DNA of 64,000 nt. It comes from Notamacropus eugenii (Eukaryota; Chordata; Mammalia; Diprotodontia; Macropodidae). The stretch spans positions 354,702,660-354,766,659 of the forward strand of contig NC_092873.1 in the NCBI RefSeq assembly GCF_028372415.1, in the 5' to 3' direction. Below are positions 34,125-50,969 of this stretch, piece after piece. Below the pieces are notes generated by a model that worked only from the letters and a program-made list of their open reading frames with translations, ran no database searches and was not told the DNA's origin. The translations under genes were made by a program, and so were the position numbers. The stretch's first letter is position 1, and the number at the start of each line of letters is the position of its first letter.

Positions 34125-35115
34125 ACTGAAAAACAATCACAGAATTTTGGCTGGGATGGGGAGGAAGAACCAATTCCCATTAGAACAAATCCAAAAAGTG
34201 GCCATCCAGACTCTACTTGAAGACCCCCAATGTAAGAGAATCCTCCAGCTCCTGAAGCAGCCTGCTCCACATTTGGACAGTTATCATTTTTAGGAAGTTT
34301 TTTCCTGAAATCAAACTTAAATTTGCCTTTTTGCAAATTTTACCCATCGATCCTGGTTTCACCCTTTTGGCCCTCATAAAACATGTCTAATCAGTTTTCT
34401 AGAACAGCGCTCAGTACATAATAAATATAGAATGAATGCTTTTTCATTCATTCTTTCACAAAAGCCTTTTAAGATCTTGAACATGGAGCTTTTCCTGGAG
34501 TTTTCTCTTCTGTAGGCTGAATATCTTCAGTTCCTTCAAATGCTAGCTAAATGACATGAACTCAAGGACCTTCACCATCCTAATTGTTTTCCTTTGCACC
34601 ATTTCCAGTTTCTCAATATTCTTCCAAAACCATGGCACCCAAAAATGAACACAATATTATCAGGCCAAAGCACAGTAAATACGGACTATTTATCTCCTTA
34701 CTCCTAGAAGCCTGTCTTTTAAGGTAAACTAAGATCACATCAATTTTTGTGGCTTCCACATCATTGACTCATATAGAATTTGCAATTAATTAAAACCCCC
34801 AGATCTTTTCCAAATAAACTGCTGGCTAGCCATGCCTTCCCCAACTTCTATCTACTATTGTGAAATTGATTCTTTGAACCCAAGTGTGAGACTTTACATC
34901 TATCCCTAGTGAATTTCATCTTACCAGACTCAGCTCAGTGCGAGAGCCTGTCAAGATCTCTTTGGATCTTTACTCTGTCACCCAGGGTGTTATTTCTCTC
35001 TCCCAGCTTCATATCATATGCAGATCTGATGAATGTGCCACCTATGTCTTTATCTAAGTCATAAAAAAAAAAGTTAAACAGCATAAATCCATTGGAGACC
35101 ATCTGCCAAGTTAAC
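34125..35115 (-). mobile_element. L3/CR1 LINE copy, antisense
   Basis: About 1 kb of antisense CR1/L3: 'ggccatccagactctacttg', 'ttctgtaggctgaatatctt', 'cctgtcaagatctctttgga' and 'catatgcagatctgatgaat', in the order expected for CR1. All frames are disrupted, so it is ancient. Confidence 0.7.
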
Positions 35116-35204
35116 ATTTAAGGAGGAGTGGCTTGGAAGGAGAAAGCTGTTGTCACAAATGAAAGCTTAGTGGCTTTTTTTTTTTTTGTGGTAGCAAGAA
35201 TTGG

Positions 35205-35650
35205 AAACTTATAGGGTGCTCATCAAGTGGGGAATGACTGAAGAAGTTATGGGATATGTAGGTAATAAAACACTGTTGTGCTATAAGAAATAATGAAGGG
35301 TACAGTTTTGAAGAAACCTGGGAAGACATATAAACTAATACAAAATGAAGTGAGCAAAACGAGGAGAAAATTTTTTAAATTACAACAATATTGTATTGTA
35401 AACAACTTTGAAAGACTCAGAAACTCATCAATACAATAACAAATCACAATTTATGAGAATTCCAGATGAAACATGTTACCCACCTCTTGATAGAGAGTAT
35501 AGATTGAGACTTTTGGGAGGGAGGGGACACGGCCAGCTTTGTTTGCTTGACTATCTTGTTTGTGACAAGGATTTTGCTTTTTTCGTTTTCTTGATTGGTG
35601 GAGAAGCTGGGTAGGGGGAAGAGAATATGGATCTGAAAATAAAATTTAAT
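35205..35650 (+). mobile_element. Marsupial LINE-1 3' end (5'-truncated)
   Basis: 'ttgtgctataagaaataatg', 'aaaatgaagtgagcaaaacg' and 'gatgaaacatgttacccacc', matching the L1 copies elsewhere in the window. Confidence 0.7.
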
Positions 35651-35679
35651 ATAAAAAATAGAGGCTTTGGATTCTTAGT

Positions 35680-35850
35680 GAGAAACCATATGATCAACAA
35701 TTTAGAGCTGAGAGGGATGTTAAAAATAATATTACATGTGAGGAAGCTGATTGAGAAAGAAAGCATCTTACCCTAGGTTTTATAGAGAAGATCTGGGATT
35801 GGAACCCAAGTTTTCAGACTCTGGCCCTGCTGGGTTTTCTACTGCATTAC
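35680..35850 (-). mobile_element. MIR3-like SINE fragment, antisense
   Basis: 'caatttagagctgagagg' and 'tgggattggaacccaagttt'. Confidence 0.55.
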
Positions 35851-36019
35851 TATATTGCTGATTTTTTGCTTATTTTTAGCCCTCTTGCATCTCAAAGGTT
35901 TTTAACAATGATTCTCTGAAATCCTAGCCCCTGAGTGAGGTCAGACAGGGATTATTTCTGCTCATTTAACTTCCATACTTCAAGAATCAGTGATCTGTTG
36001 TTCTTTCGTGGTAAAGGCT

Positions 36020-36240
36020 ATCTTTGTTAGCAAACATTTATCAAATATTTACTGTGTAGAGGACATAGGGAAGATACAAAGTTTGGACAGTTTGGATAAA
36101 ACACCGAGTCTCATCCCTCAAGGAGCAAGTAGTCTATATCTGCTAGGAGGACAAGATATAAATACAAAAACCTTCATATACAATAATAAGTGCATCAGAG
36201 AGATACAAAACATATGAGGTTGGAAGAAAAAGGTCATTAA
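36020..36240 (-). mobile_element. L2 LINE 3' end, antisense
   Basis: 'catttatcaaatatttactg' and 'cctcaaggagcaagtagtct'. Confidence 0.55.
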
Positions 36241-36378
36241 AGTTATATATCATTTTACCTAATTTAAAGCAGCATGTAATTCATAGAGAGAACTGTAGGG
36301 AATAGTAAGCAGAGAGAGTGTGCCTTGGAGTCTAATGAGAGACAAGGTCTGCATCCCTTGTATCAACCTTGGGCTAGG

Positions 36379-36557
36379 TCAGAGGTGGTCTCAGAGCCAC
36401 TTGTGGCCCTATAGGTTCTCAGGTACAGTCCTTTGAATCCAAATTTCACAGAACATATCCTTTTATTAAGGAGATTTGTTCTGTAAAACTTGGACTCAGT
36501 CAAAAAGCTGAACCCAAGGACCACATGTGGCCTCGAGGCTGTAGGTTCCCCACCTCT
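36379..36557. mobile_element. hAT-type miniature transposon with 8 bp target duplication
   Basis: Ends 'cagaggtgg' and, inverted, 'ccacctctg'. Internally 'gccacttgtggccc' mirrors 'ccacatgtggcct'. Flanked by gggctagg at 36371-36378 and 36558-36565, the 8 bp duplication of hAT elements. 179 bp, no coding. Confidence 0.8.
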
Positions 36558-37499
36558 GGGCTAGGCACTCAACTTCTGAGTGTTGAGGTAATTCTCTGGG
36601 ACTATTTATAGATGAGCTGCCAATCTATATCAATGGAGAGAGGTTCCATAACCAGAAATTACCCCAAGTTGATGGAATCACTTTTCATTTTCATATCCTT
36701 AGCTTTCCAAAGGTGTCTTCCACATAATAAATGTTGTTGAATGAAATCTCTTAAATGTTTCTTTCTTCTGGATCCACTGTTACACTCTGAGGACACAACA
36801 ATTAAAAAACCCCAATAAAATCCCTGCTCTTAAGGTGGGATGTAGACTGGAACTGTCATTTGACCAACATGGAAGAATTCCCAGTATGTAACCTCCCTCT
36901 GTTAATGTAGATTATCAACTTTTCTTCAGTTTATAGCCTTAGAGCACTTGCACCTTCCTAGGTGGCAGAACCTGTCAACTGCATCCACTAAACTACATTG
37001 TCTCCCTACCTCTGCTGAACATGGAAACTATTAGGGGGACATTTCAAAGATCTGTAACTTTGTTGGTGTGACATTCCTTTGACAGACATGGATCACTGGC
37101 CGCTCGCTCATTCCATACTGACCATCAGTCAAGGAACTGGCACTTTTCTTGTACCACCTCTCTCCTTTCGAAGAGAATCCATTCAAAACAACCCATCTGC
37201 CTGAGGGGAAGTAGGGCAGGAGCATCTATCAAGCACCCACCCGGTGTTAGAACTGTGCTCATCGATTTGCAAGCACCTCATCTAATCCTCAAACCTGTCT
37301 CATCTCCCTCTATATCCCCAGAACTCTTATCAGCCATTCATTTGCCTTGACTTTGAGGTAGAACCAGGGACTGCCCACCTCTGCTCCCCCACTCTACAAA
37401 GGGTAGACTCATTGACTGAAAAATCCCCATCCCCCCTGCTGTGAAATGCTACCCTACGGTTCTCCTCAATACGTCTGCTTCTAGCTGTGGCTGGGCTAG

Positions 37500-37740
37500 G
37501 CTCCAGCTCCCTCCTACTTCTCTGTTAGCCCTCTGGAACCCAAAACTTCCTTCCTACGACTGTACCCTCTTCCCAGAAATTAATTTTGAGTTTACTTTCA
37601 TGGTATATACTTTGTTCCGTGGAATGTGGACAGCCTGAGGGCAAGGTCTATTTTATTTTGTTTTTTCCATTTCAAGAGCCTAGCAGGGTTTCTGACACAG
37701 GGTAGGTGCTTCATAAATGCTTGTTTTCTCCTCTTTCTGT
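37500..37740 (+). mobile_element. L2 LINE 3' end
   Basis: 'cagcctgagggcaaggtcta', 'gacacagggtaggtgcttca' and 'taaatgcttg'. Confidence 0.55.
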
Positions 37741-38360
37741 TCTCAAATCCTGGGGGCTGGGGGGAGGCGTGGGTAGAGTGAATGCTGGATAAGATACGGA
37801 TCTCGTTAACGAATCTCAGCCTCAGCGCTGGGAAAGGCTTCAGACGTCATCCAGGATGTCCCAAAAATCTCAGTGCGGTTTTAATCTGAGACGCCCTTCG
37901 CCTTTATTTCCCTCCACCGAATGTAACAAAACTCCAGACTTGTAAAAGCAACTCACGCTTCCCCCTTCCAAGTCTCACTCCCCCCCTCACCCCACCCCTT
38001 CCACGCCTGCGCAGTTCACCGGATCTCATTTCCGCCGACATCGACTTTACGCCACTTCCGGTGCTAGCCACCAACGCAACGCCCAGAGGTCTAGTCCTCT
38101 TTCTGGGCAAGCGCACTACGCACCACCTTCGGACCGTACCACTTTCCTAAGCGGGGAGGGGTAATTTTTGTGTTGTTCTTGGATCAAACGGGACTCTGCT
38201 TCTAGCTTGGCACCAGTCTCCGCCTGGATACGAGAGGAACTTGGGATTTAGGTTGGGGGGTCGGCAAGGGAGGGGCGGGGCTGGCAGGCTGGGAGGGGCA
38301 TCGAATGGGCTCTCCCCTACGCTGATAATGGGAGGGGCCAGGCCTGCGCCGTTCTCTCTC

Positions 38361-38389
38361 CTTTCCTTTTCCGCGCTGCGGCTGCAGCC

Positions 38390-38394
<5 letters not shown>
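38361..38394 (+). other. RPL19: RPL19 exon 1 with 5'TOP start
   Basis: The pyrimidine run CTTTCCTTTTCC at 38361 matches the 5' terminal oligopyrimidine start of ribosomal protein mRNAs, giving a ~29-base 5'UTR, then GCAGCCATGAG and donor GTGAGC. TOP mRNAs are translationally controlled through mTOR/LARP1 (established knowledge). Confidence 0.85.
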
Positions 38395-42780
<4,386 letters not shown>

Positions 42781-42828
42781 TCCTCCCCTATCTCCTCTGT
42801 ACATAGTACCCTTTTATTTGGCATACAT

Positions 42829-42834
42829 AATAAA
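42829..42834 (+). promoter_or_regulatory. RPL19: RPL19 polyadenylation signal
   Basis: Canonical AATAAA 49 bases after the stop, giving the very short 3'UTR typical of ribosomal protein mRNAs; cleavage is expected near 42850. Confidence 0.9.
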
Positions 42835-44982
42835 ACTTGACAGACTGTCAGCTGTGGATGGTCCCGTGTCTTAGTCTTGCCCAAGACTTTTGGCTTGGCT
42901 TTGCATTGGGCACAACCATACAGTTTGGGTTTTATTTCAGGATGTTTTCGCATTTGCCTCTGTGACACCCTGTCACAGCAGTCTATTCTGAGTTGAAGGA
43001 CCAATCCCACTTTAGGTATGGAAACAGAAAGGCCAGTTTTTTACAGCTCTGTGACTTTAGTTCTGAAGGAGAGGTCTTTTGGGATTCAACTCAACATTCT
43101 ATAAACACACTGCTTGACATATAGTAAGTACTTAATATTTTTCCATTCATTAAACATTTGCTATGTGTGAGGTACAGTGTGGGCTTTCAAGACAAGAAAT
43201 GGATCTCTGTTTTAGTGGGCTTTATAATCTAAGCAGTCTATACACACTATATACATGATACACAATACACACACTAAGATAATGCAGATAGAATGATAGG
43301 GCAAAGGAAAGATTAAGTTAATGCAGATTTTATTCCCAAAGACAGATAACCAGGCTGTATAACACTGGTCTCTTAATGGAATCTAGCTAAGGTCTCTTAA
43401 TGAGAACACCACAGGAAAAGTGTCCCAACTACATATTTGACTAAGTGAATTCCTTTGCATTTCTCTTACAGGACATAGAACCTTAGAAAGGGCCTTAGAC
43501 CTCAAGTCAAGTATTCCTTAAAATCTTGTTTGCTAAGTGCTGGGGGCTAAAAGTACAAAAAAATCAAGTTTTTTTACGGAGAACTTGCATGGTAATGGAG
43601 GCAACACTAAGGTAAAAGTGAATGAGCATGAGGTATACAAAGTAGCTTGGGAATGAGAACAACTGTGGGAGGTCAGAAAAAACTTAAGGTGGAAGATGGT
43701 TTGTGGCCTTACATTTTAAGGAAAGAGACTGGAGTGCTTATCAGACACGTGGGATGGCCAGTGCAGTGTATTTTGTGAGGGCCAATTTGACTTGATTAAA
43801 GAATGCTAAATAAGTAATGTTCAAGGAGGCTGGAGAGAATTGGGGGGGCCAACATGAGGGGCTTTAAAAGTTTAAGAGGAATTTATGTTTTAACCTAGAG
43901 GCAATCCACTGGAGTTGATTGAGAAGAGGTATCATTTCTCCCTCCAGTTCTGCACTAAAAGGAAATGGTTTTGGTAGCAATGTTCAAGATGGAGAAGTAG
44001 TGGAAGGGAAGACAATTTAGAAAACTTACAACCTAGGTAAGGGGTGATAAGGGCTTGAATTATGGCATTTTGAGTGGAAAGAGTTGGACTTGAGATGTTA
44101 CATAGGTTTAAAATTCCCAAGACTTGGCAACTGACTAGATATATATGGTGAGGAGTCTTAAGGTGACACCAAGGCTTCAAATCAGGGGTGACTGGAATTG
44201 TGATATCTTTAACAACAGGGAAGAGTTTTGGGGAGAAGGAAATGAGTTTGGTTTTGGACATGATGAATTTGAGATGTCCCAGTAGGTCATTGATGTAGGA
44301 CTAAAGGAGTCAACTGGCGCTTAGATGTATAGAACTATGAGTTATCTTCATGGAGATGATAGTTAAAGCAATGAGAAATGTGGTTAGTGGGAGGAGAAAA
44401 GCAGGCCTGGGACAAAAATTTGGGAAACACCCACAATTGAGGAAATGATAGGGTTGGTGAACCAGTAAAGGAGACAAAGAGAGGACAGGTAAGAAAAAAA
44501 GAACCAAAAATACTTAAGTCATGAAAACCCAGAGGGTGTCCAAGAGAAATCTTCAGGGTCAAGTGTCAAATGTAGCAGAAAAGGCAAGAAGGGTAATGAC
44601 AGAAAAGTCAATCAGATTTGGCAATTAAGAGGTAACTGGAGAGAGATTTTAAGTTGAGTGATAAAGTCAGATGACAGAGAAAGAGGAGGCAGCAGCATGT
44701 AGAGAGTTTTTTCAAGGAGTTGGACTCAGAAAGGGAGATTTAGGATGGTAGCTTAAAGGAACAGGGTCTAATAAAGGTTTTTAAGGATTAGGAAAATGGG
44801 CCTGTTGAAGACAGCAGGGAAGGAACCAATAGAGCTTGAAGATAAGAATGCCTGAGGATGCAAATTTGTGGAGATATGGAAAGGAATGCAATTAAGTGCA
44901 CAAGGAAAATGGTTGTCAAAGATTGAGGTAAAGGAGGAGAGAGAGATTACAAAGGTTTTGAGATGAGAATAGAAGAAAGCCT

Positions 44983-45296
44983 GGGGCAGCTAGGTGGTGC
45001 AGTGGATAGAGCACCAGTGTAAGAGTCAGGAGGACCTGAATTCAAATCTCACCTCAGACACTTGACACTCACTAGTGTGTGACCTTGGGCAAGTCACTTA
45101 ACCCCAACTGCCTCATCCTGGGTCATCTCCAGTCATCCTGATGAATATCTGTTCACTGGATTCAGATGCCTCTGGAGGAGAAGTGAGGCTGGTGACCTGC
45201 ACATCCCTCCCTCACTCAAAACAAAGTCAAGTACAAGTCATGTCATCATTTCTCTGATGGCATGGTCTTCTTCGGCAACGAAGGACAAACACACAC
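44983..45296 (+). mobile_element. Full-length marsupial SINE nested in L2, 12 bp target duplication
   Basis: Starts 'ggggcagctaggtggtgcag' (tRNA-like head), passes the CORE region and ends '...acgaaggacaaacacaca'. Flanked by perfect agaagaaagcct at 44971-44982 and 45297-45308. Confidence 0.95.
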
Positions 45297-45727
45297 AGAA
45301 GAAAGCCTCAATTTTTTCAGCAAAGTTAAGGTCCCAAACCGCAAGAAGGGAGATGGGGAAGTTTCTGAGAGGCTTGAGGAAAGGAGGGTTGGAATAGCTT
45401 CTGCGGTGTGTGGGATGAAAGGACTGCCTTGCTGCGTTGAGGGCCCATTTCAGACTGTATAACATGAATTTAATGTTTCAAGTCATCACAATTAAAAAGC
45501 TTCCTCCAGCTCTGCTCAAAAGTATGAGCAGAGGGGTAGAGGGTGGGAGTAATCCAGGGCTAAGGTTTGGCAAGGCATCTCAGAGCAGAGGATGGGGCAG
45601 ATTTGAAATGGTCAACTGTTGGGTTGAGATTGGAGAGGAAGGAAAAATGAAGTTAAGGGTTGAGAAAGAACAGAGTGGGGTGGAATGAATGGAGGACTTG
45701 AAAGCAAAAGGAGAGGTTTAGTAGGGG

Positions 45728-45960
45728 TGAGGTGTAGGCAGTGCACAGAGTAGTGGGCTTGGAATCAGGAAGAGATACTCTCAAGTTCAAATCCAACTTC
45801 AGACACTTACTAGCTGTGTGACCCTGAGCAAGTCACTTAACCCTGTTTGTCTCAGTTTCCTCATCTATATAATGAGCTGGAGAAGGAAATGACCACTCCG
45901 GTATCTTTGCCAAGAAAATCCCATATGGGCTCAGGAAGAGTCAGGACACAACAAACAACA
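45728..45960 (+). mobile_element. CORE-SINE nested in L2
   Basis: 'gcacagagtagtgggcttgg', the CORE region, then 'tgagctggagaaggaaatga' and an ACAACAAACAACA tail. No clear target duplication. Confidence 0.8.
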
Positions 45961-46444
45961 GGGAGAAGTGGAATGCTAGGAGGTTATGGTCAGATAGTGG
46001 AATGTCAAGAATTTCTAATTGGGGAAATAGAACTTTTATAATGATGACATAATGTGTGACTGAGGTGGAGTGAAGGACTTAAGTCATGGATTTTTTAAGA
46101 ACGCTGAGGAATCTGGAGGTCAGTGGGGTTGAGAGTATATCACTGATACAATCCCTAGTATCAGGGCAGGAGATTGGGGGTGGAGGGGCAATCCTTGAGA
46201 AAGGAAGGAGGATGACCCAAGAGGAACGGGGTAGAGGGGATCAATGTACTTAATAACTACCATGATTTAGATTGGGTGAAAAATTTGAATGAATGACAGG
46301 TGAATTGCTTACTACCTTATAATTTCATCTAGAAAATGAGGCCATCAGTCGAGGTAACTTTTCAGATCTCTTCCTGCTATGATATCTATGTACACTGCAT
46401 CTCTCAGCTCCCACCCATATCTCTGTCTTAATCAGAGACCAGAT

Positions 46445-46615
46445 AGAATGAAGTTCATTTTTGGAAAGTAGCTCAGGGCAGTGGTAGAGTATTGTTAGGA
46501 AGGCCTGAGTTTGAATTTCCTCATCTATAAAAAAAATTTCCTCATCTATAAAATGAGGGGGTTAGACTTAACCTCTAAGGCCCCTTCTAGCTTTAAATCT
46601 GTGATCCTTTGAGGA
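46445..46615 (+). mobile_element. MIR-type SINE with internal duplication
   Basis: 'gggcagtggtagagtattgt' to 'agctttaaatctgtgatcc'; 'atttcctcatctataaaa' occurs twice in tandem. Confidence 0.65.
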
Positions 46616-47399
46616 AATAGACCCACATCTTGAGGAAGCCAGATCACATAGTGACAGAGCCTCAGTGGCCATCCTTCATATTCCCTTCTATTTCCAATCC
46701 CTTCTTATGGGAATTGGTGTTCTATATCCTTGGGTTAACTAGTGAAACATTTCCCAAGCTAGACATCCCCTGCCACTTTTATTAAGGGAGGGGGAAGGAA
46801 GTAAGAGAAGGAGGAAGATTGGTTTGCTGGGCAGAGTGGTAATCAGGATCTTAAAAGTAATGGGTTTACAGCAGCTTTGAGAAGGATGATGTAGTCATGG
46901 AGGCCAGTGGTCAATCAGGGCCTTGTCACACTGCTTCCCCCCAGCCTGGGTCTCCACTAGCTTTCCTGGAGGATCTGGAGCCCTTGGTTCGAATAAAGGC
47001 AATCATTGGTGGTACCTTCCCCCTTTAGAGAGTGACATATTCGGCCAATTTATTCTTCCCTGTACTTTCCCCCATCCCACTCTAAAGAGGTTGTCACATG
47101 CCAAGGGAATCAGGGGGAAGAAATGTGTTATCTACAACATGGGCAAAATGGAGTTGTAGAAGAGCATTGTAACAAAAAGGATGGAAGAAAGAAGCCTATA
47201 TCTCAACGTTTAGAGTCAAGAGATGTGGCAGAAGAAAACCCCAACTCTTTGGAAATGGTTAAAAAAACCTTTGAGCCTTGAATAGACAGTATGTACCTAT
47301 CCCATTCCTTTCCCCAAGATATCCTCGAACTACCTTCTCATTCTCCCTACTCTGAGGAGCTCAGTCCCTCCAGATTCTATTGGAAAAGGCTCTCAGAAC

Positions 47400-47600
47400 C
47401 TCATAGTAACAACAGCTATCTTTTATGTACATGTATTATCTCATTTGATCCTCACAACCCTATATAGTAGGTATTATTATCCCCATTTTACCAATGAAGC
47501 TATGGGACATTGATCATCTTGCTCAGGATCATAAAGTTAGTAATTGTCTGAGGGAAGATTTAAGCTCACCCTGCTTACTCTTAATTATCCACTACAGAGT
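47400..47600 (-). mobile_element. MIR/THER1-type SINE, antisense
   Basis: 'tgtattatctcatttgatcc' and 'ttatccccattttaccaatg'. Confidence 0.7.
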
Positions 47601-48183
47601 TATCAGACATGCTCATGAGACTGCCACCACTTGAGAGTGTAGCCTGACCTGGATTAAAATACAATCAGGAAATACTTAACAAAATAAAGAAAAATATAGT
47701 AAAACATAGATAATGTTAATATGTGGTTTTCTAAGACTATAAATGCCTGCAGGGTTCTTATGTATATTTCTGTTTGAGTTTGACCCCATTACACTACATT
47801 TCCATAGCCCAGCAGAGCAGTGAATGGGAAAGGATTAGAGGAAAGGATAAAAATAACATACTGTCCATTCCCCTTCCTTGGGAGAGGATAAACATAGTGT
47901 TTTCTTGCCTCTCCCTACAGCTATGACTAGGGGTGCAGAGGTTGGGAAGGGTCAGAATATGAAAAGAATTCTAACATCTTTTCCCCACCCCAGTGTGAGT
48001 AACCAGGCTGTGAACAGATCAGTGTAAAGAAGAGAAGTCTGAATACATTGGATTCAGCACAGTCCTGGCACTTGGCCCATTCTGAGTGCTTAAAGGAGGC
48101 ATAGGGGAGAGCACTGGGTTTGGAGTGTAAGTGTACTGTCTACTCATGATCTCCCTACTCCCCTCCCTGGCTAACGTGTGTGG

Positions 48184-48184
48184 T

Positions 48185-48222
<38 letters not shown>
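48184..48222. repeat. (TG)n(GA)n compound microsatellite
   Basis: TG run followed directly by GA run in intergenic DNA. Confidence 0.9.
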
Positions 48223-48954
48223 AACTCTTATCTCCATTACTCAGCCTGGGAGAGGTTTAACCTTTTATCTCTCCTCTTTGTTGTCTTGACATTTCCTGAT
48301 GCCTCCAGTGCCGGGCTGTTCCCTGATCTTTGCCACCAATGCCAATCAAAGAGTACTTCAAAAAAGACATAATCCTGGTAATGTGTAGGGCTGGCACATA
48401 AACATCTCTAAGTGTTCCTTTTGACTCTCTCTTCCCTGCCCCAGGATACCCACACTTTCAGCCTGGATGTCTAACTCTCTCCTCTTTCTGGACAGACAGG
48501 GAAATCTTTGCAACAAGCATACAGGGGTATGGTCTGAGCTCCCAGGACTGAGTGGGCCAATCCTTAGGCACTGGACTGAACAGGAGTTTCACTTTGGCAT
48601 TTTCCTTCTTTACTTACATCAATTTCTTCACCTTCTCATTAAAAAAAAGAAGAAGTGGGAAGCGGGGGCTGGGGATAGAAGCAGATTGGTCTCTGCCATA
48701 TTTGGGGTCTCTGTCTTTGCAGAGGAATGGTTGGCTTGTTGAGGTTTAGTGACATCATCAACTCGCCAATTCCTTCCCTTTCTCCCACTTCTAAAAAATA
48801 AAATAAAAACATCTGTATTGTGATAGCAAAGCTCACTCGTATTCCATAAGTGAAATGTCTTTTTCTGTCTTTTGTATTAACTCCTTATATTCATTTCTTT
48901 CTTTTCTCTCACCACTAGACCTCTCTCCCCCTCATACCCTTTTCCCTTAGAGGC

Positions 48955-49680
48955 AACTGGTAAGACAGTGGGCCAGGAGTCTAAGTTCAAATATGGCCTC
49001 AGACATTCACTAGTTGTGTGACCTTGGGCAAGTCACTTAATCTCTGTCCGCCTCAGTTTCCTCATCTATAAAAATGAAGATAATAATAGTATCTACTACA
49101 AAAGGTTGTTGTGAGGATCAATATTTGTAAAAAGCACTTAGCACATATAAGCAATGATGAACAGGAGGACTTCAGAGAGGCCTGGAAGGACTTATATGAA
49201 CCAGGAGAACATCGTACATAGTAACAGCCACAGCCTGCAAGGACTGTTTCTGATAGACTTAGCCCTTCACAGTAATGCAAGGACTTAAAACATTCCTAAA
49301 GGACTTTTGAGGCAAAATGCCATCCACATGGAACTATGGAACTGGAATTGGAACGCAGAACAAAGCAGACTATTTTGTCTTGTGTTATGTTTGGTTTTCT
49401 TCATGATTTCTCCCATTCATTTTAACGCTTCTATGCAACAAGAATAATGTGAAATGGTTAATAAGAATGTATGTGTAGAACCCATATAAGATTGCACGCC
49501 ATCTTGGGGACAGAGAGGGGAGGGGGGGGAAAACCTTTAAGACTTATGGAAGTGACTGTTGAAAACTGAAAACAAATTAATTTTTTAAAAATTAACAACA
49601 AAAAAAGCACTTAGCACAGGATCTGGCATATACTCAGTGTATTCACCTGGTAGGTGCTCACTAAATGATGATTTTCTCCC
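48955..49680 (+). mobile_element. MIR-type SINE split by LINE-1
   Basis: MIR 5' part 48955-49145 ('gtgaccttgggcaagtcact') and 3' part 49602-49680 ('agcacaggatctggcatata'), interrupted by an L1 insertion. Confidence 0.8.
49146..49601 (+). mobile_element. 5'-truncated marsupial LINE-1, 17 bp target duplication
   Basis: 456 bp L1 3' end ('aatgatgaacaggaggactt', 'tttgtcttgtgttatgtttg', 'atgtgtagaacccatataag') with an A-rich tail. Flanked by aaaaagcacttagcaca at 49129-49145 and 49602-49618. Confidence 0.9.
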
Positions 49681-50039
49681 TTCTCTTCCCATAAGCTATG
49701 GAGTGAGCCTCTAGAAAAGTGAAGTAATTTCCTGAGCTGGTGATAGGGCAGGTGTCTGAGGGAAGCAAGGAGTGAGCTGTGTGGTAGCTCAGGCCAAATG
49801 GTAATCAGGTTCTAGAAACATGTCAGGGAGGGAGAAGAGATGCAAAGAAAATCTATAGAAACACCCACCACCACCATATGCACAAAGGAAACCAGGGCTC
49901 ACTGTCTCCATTTCCCTTCCTCTCATGCTGGGGAAGGAGGTGCCGAAATGGGGTTCCCACTGGTGCCAGGAGATGGCAGTGCTCCCTCACTGGCACGTGC
50001 TAGTGACCGCTTCTACCCTTCTCTTCCTCCTAATATCTA

Positions 50040-50700
50040 GCTCACTTTTATGTAGGAGTATATGATTTACAAAATACTCAAGAATGTTTTCTCATCCTGT
50101 TCTCAAAACAGGTCTGTGAGCTCTTTTACAGATGAGGAAACTGAGACTGGGAGTGGTTGTGTCTTGTGCAGGGTCACACAGCTAGTAAGGGTCTGAGGCA
50201 GGATTCCAATTGAGGTTTTCCTGATTCTTAAGTCTAGGACTCTATTCAGTATATCACCTAGCTGCCCTAATCTAATTCCAGGCCCCTCCACTTCTGTTCT
50301 ACTTTCTGTTCTTTTTTTTCTTTTCTTTTCTTTTTTTTTTTTTGAGGCAATGGGGTTAAGTGACTTGCCCAGGGTCACACAGCTAATAAGTGTCTGAGGG
50401 CAGATTTGAATTCAGGTTTTCCTTTCTCTAGTACCAGTGTTCTGTGCACTATGGTGCCACCTAGCTGCCCCTCTATTTTTTGTTCTTTACCAACCCTACT
50501 GTCACTGGAATTCCTAGGATTTAGAACTAGGAAGATGACCTTAGAGGTCATCTAATACAATGCATTCTTCTACAAAGAAGGAGGCTGAACAACACAGAAT
50601 GTAAATGACTTCCCAAGGTCACCGTGATTATCAATAGCATAGCTAGAATTTAGTCTAATATCTAGGTCTGTTGGCTCCAAATTTCCATTAAATTTCCTCT
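50040..50700 (-). mobile_element. Cluster of three antisense SINEs
   Basis: MIR/THER1-like at 50040-50275; short poly(T)-headed SINE at 50309-50475 ('ttgaggcaatggggttaag' to 'gccacctagctgcccc'); MIR3-like at about 50520-50700. Confidence 0.7.
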
Positions 50701-50969
50701 TCACCCACTCACCTCTGCCTTAACCCCACCTCGCAGTGGGTTATGTTAAGTTAAGGAGCATTCAGTGCCCATGATAGGTGGGTTTCATTTTTAGAGTCTC
50801 ACCTTATGTAGCTGTTGTCTACATCTGCAGGGCCTGACCTCAGGGAAGGTGGGTACAGGATGCAAACTTAACATCTCCCTTCATACACTTCCCTAACCAA
50901 ACCAGGAGTCTCACCCCCTTCCCAGCCAGGCGACCCCTCATTTGAACCAAGAGGCTGAGGCTTCCGTTG

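Larger units (their letters stand above)
43530..46330 (-). mobile_element. Long antisense L2 LINE with two nested SINEs
   Basis: Antisense L2 over ~2.8 kb (net ~2.25 kb): 3'UTR-side 'gctaagtgctgggggctaaa', then 'gagttggacttgagatgtta', 'gacttggcaactgactagat', 'gagtttggttttggacatga' and 5'-side 'gtcagatagtggaatgtcaa'. Frames are decayed. Split by SINEs at 44983-45296 and about 45728-45960. Confidence 0.75.
46616..48950. other. Intergenic, little recognised
   Basis: Unique sequence apart from the MIR at 47400 and the TG/GA repeat at 48184. No exon recognised. Confidence 0.5.
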
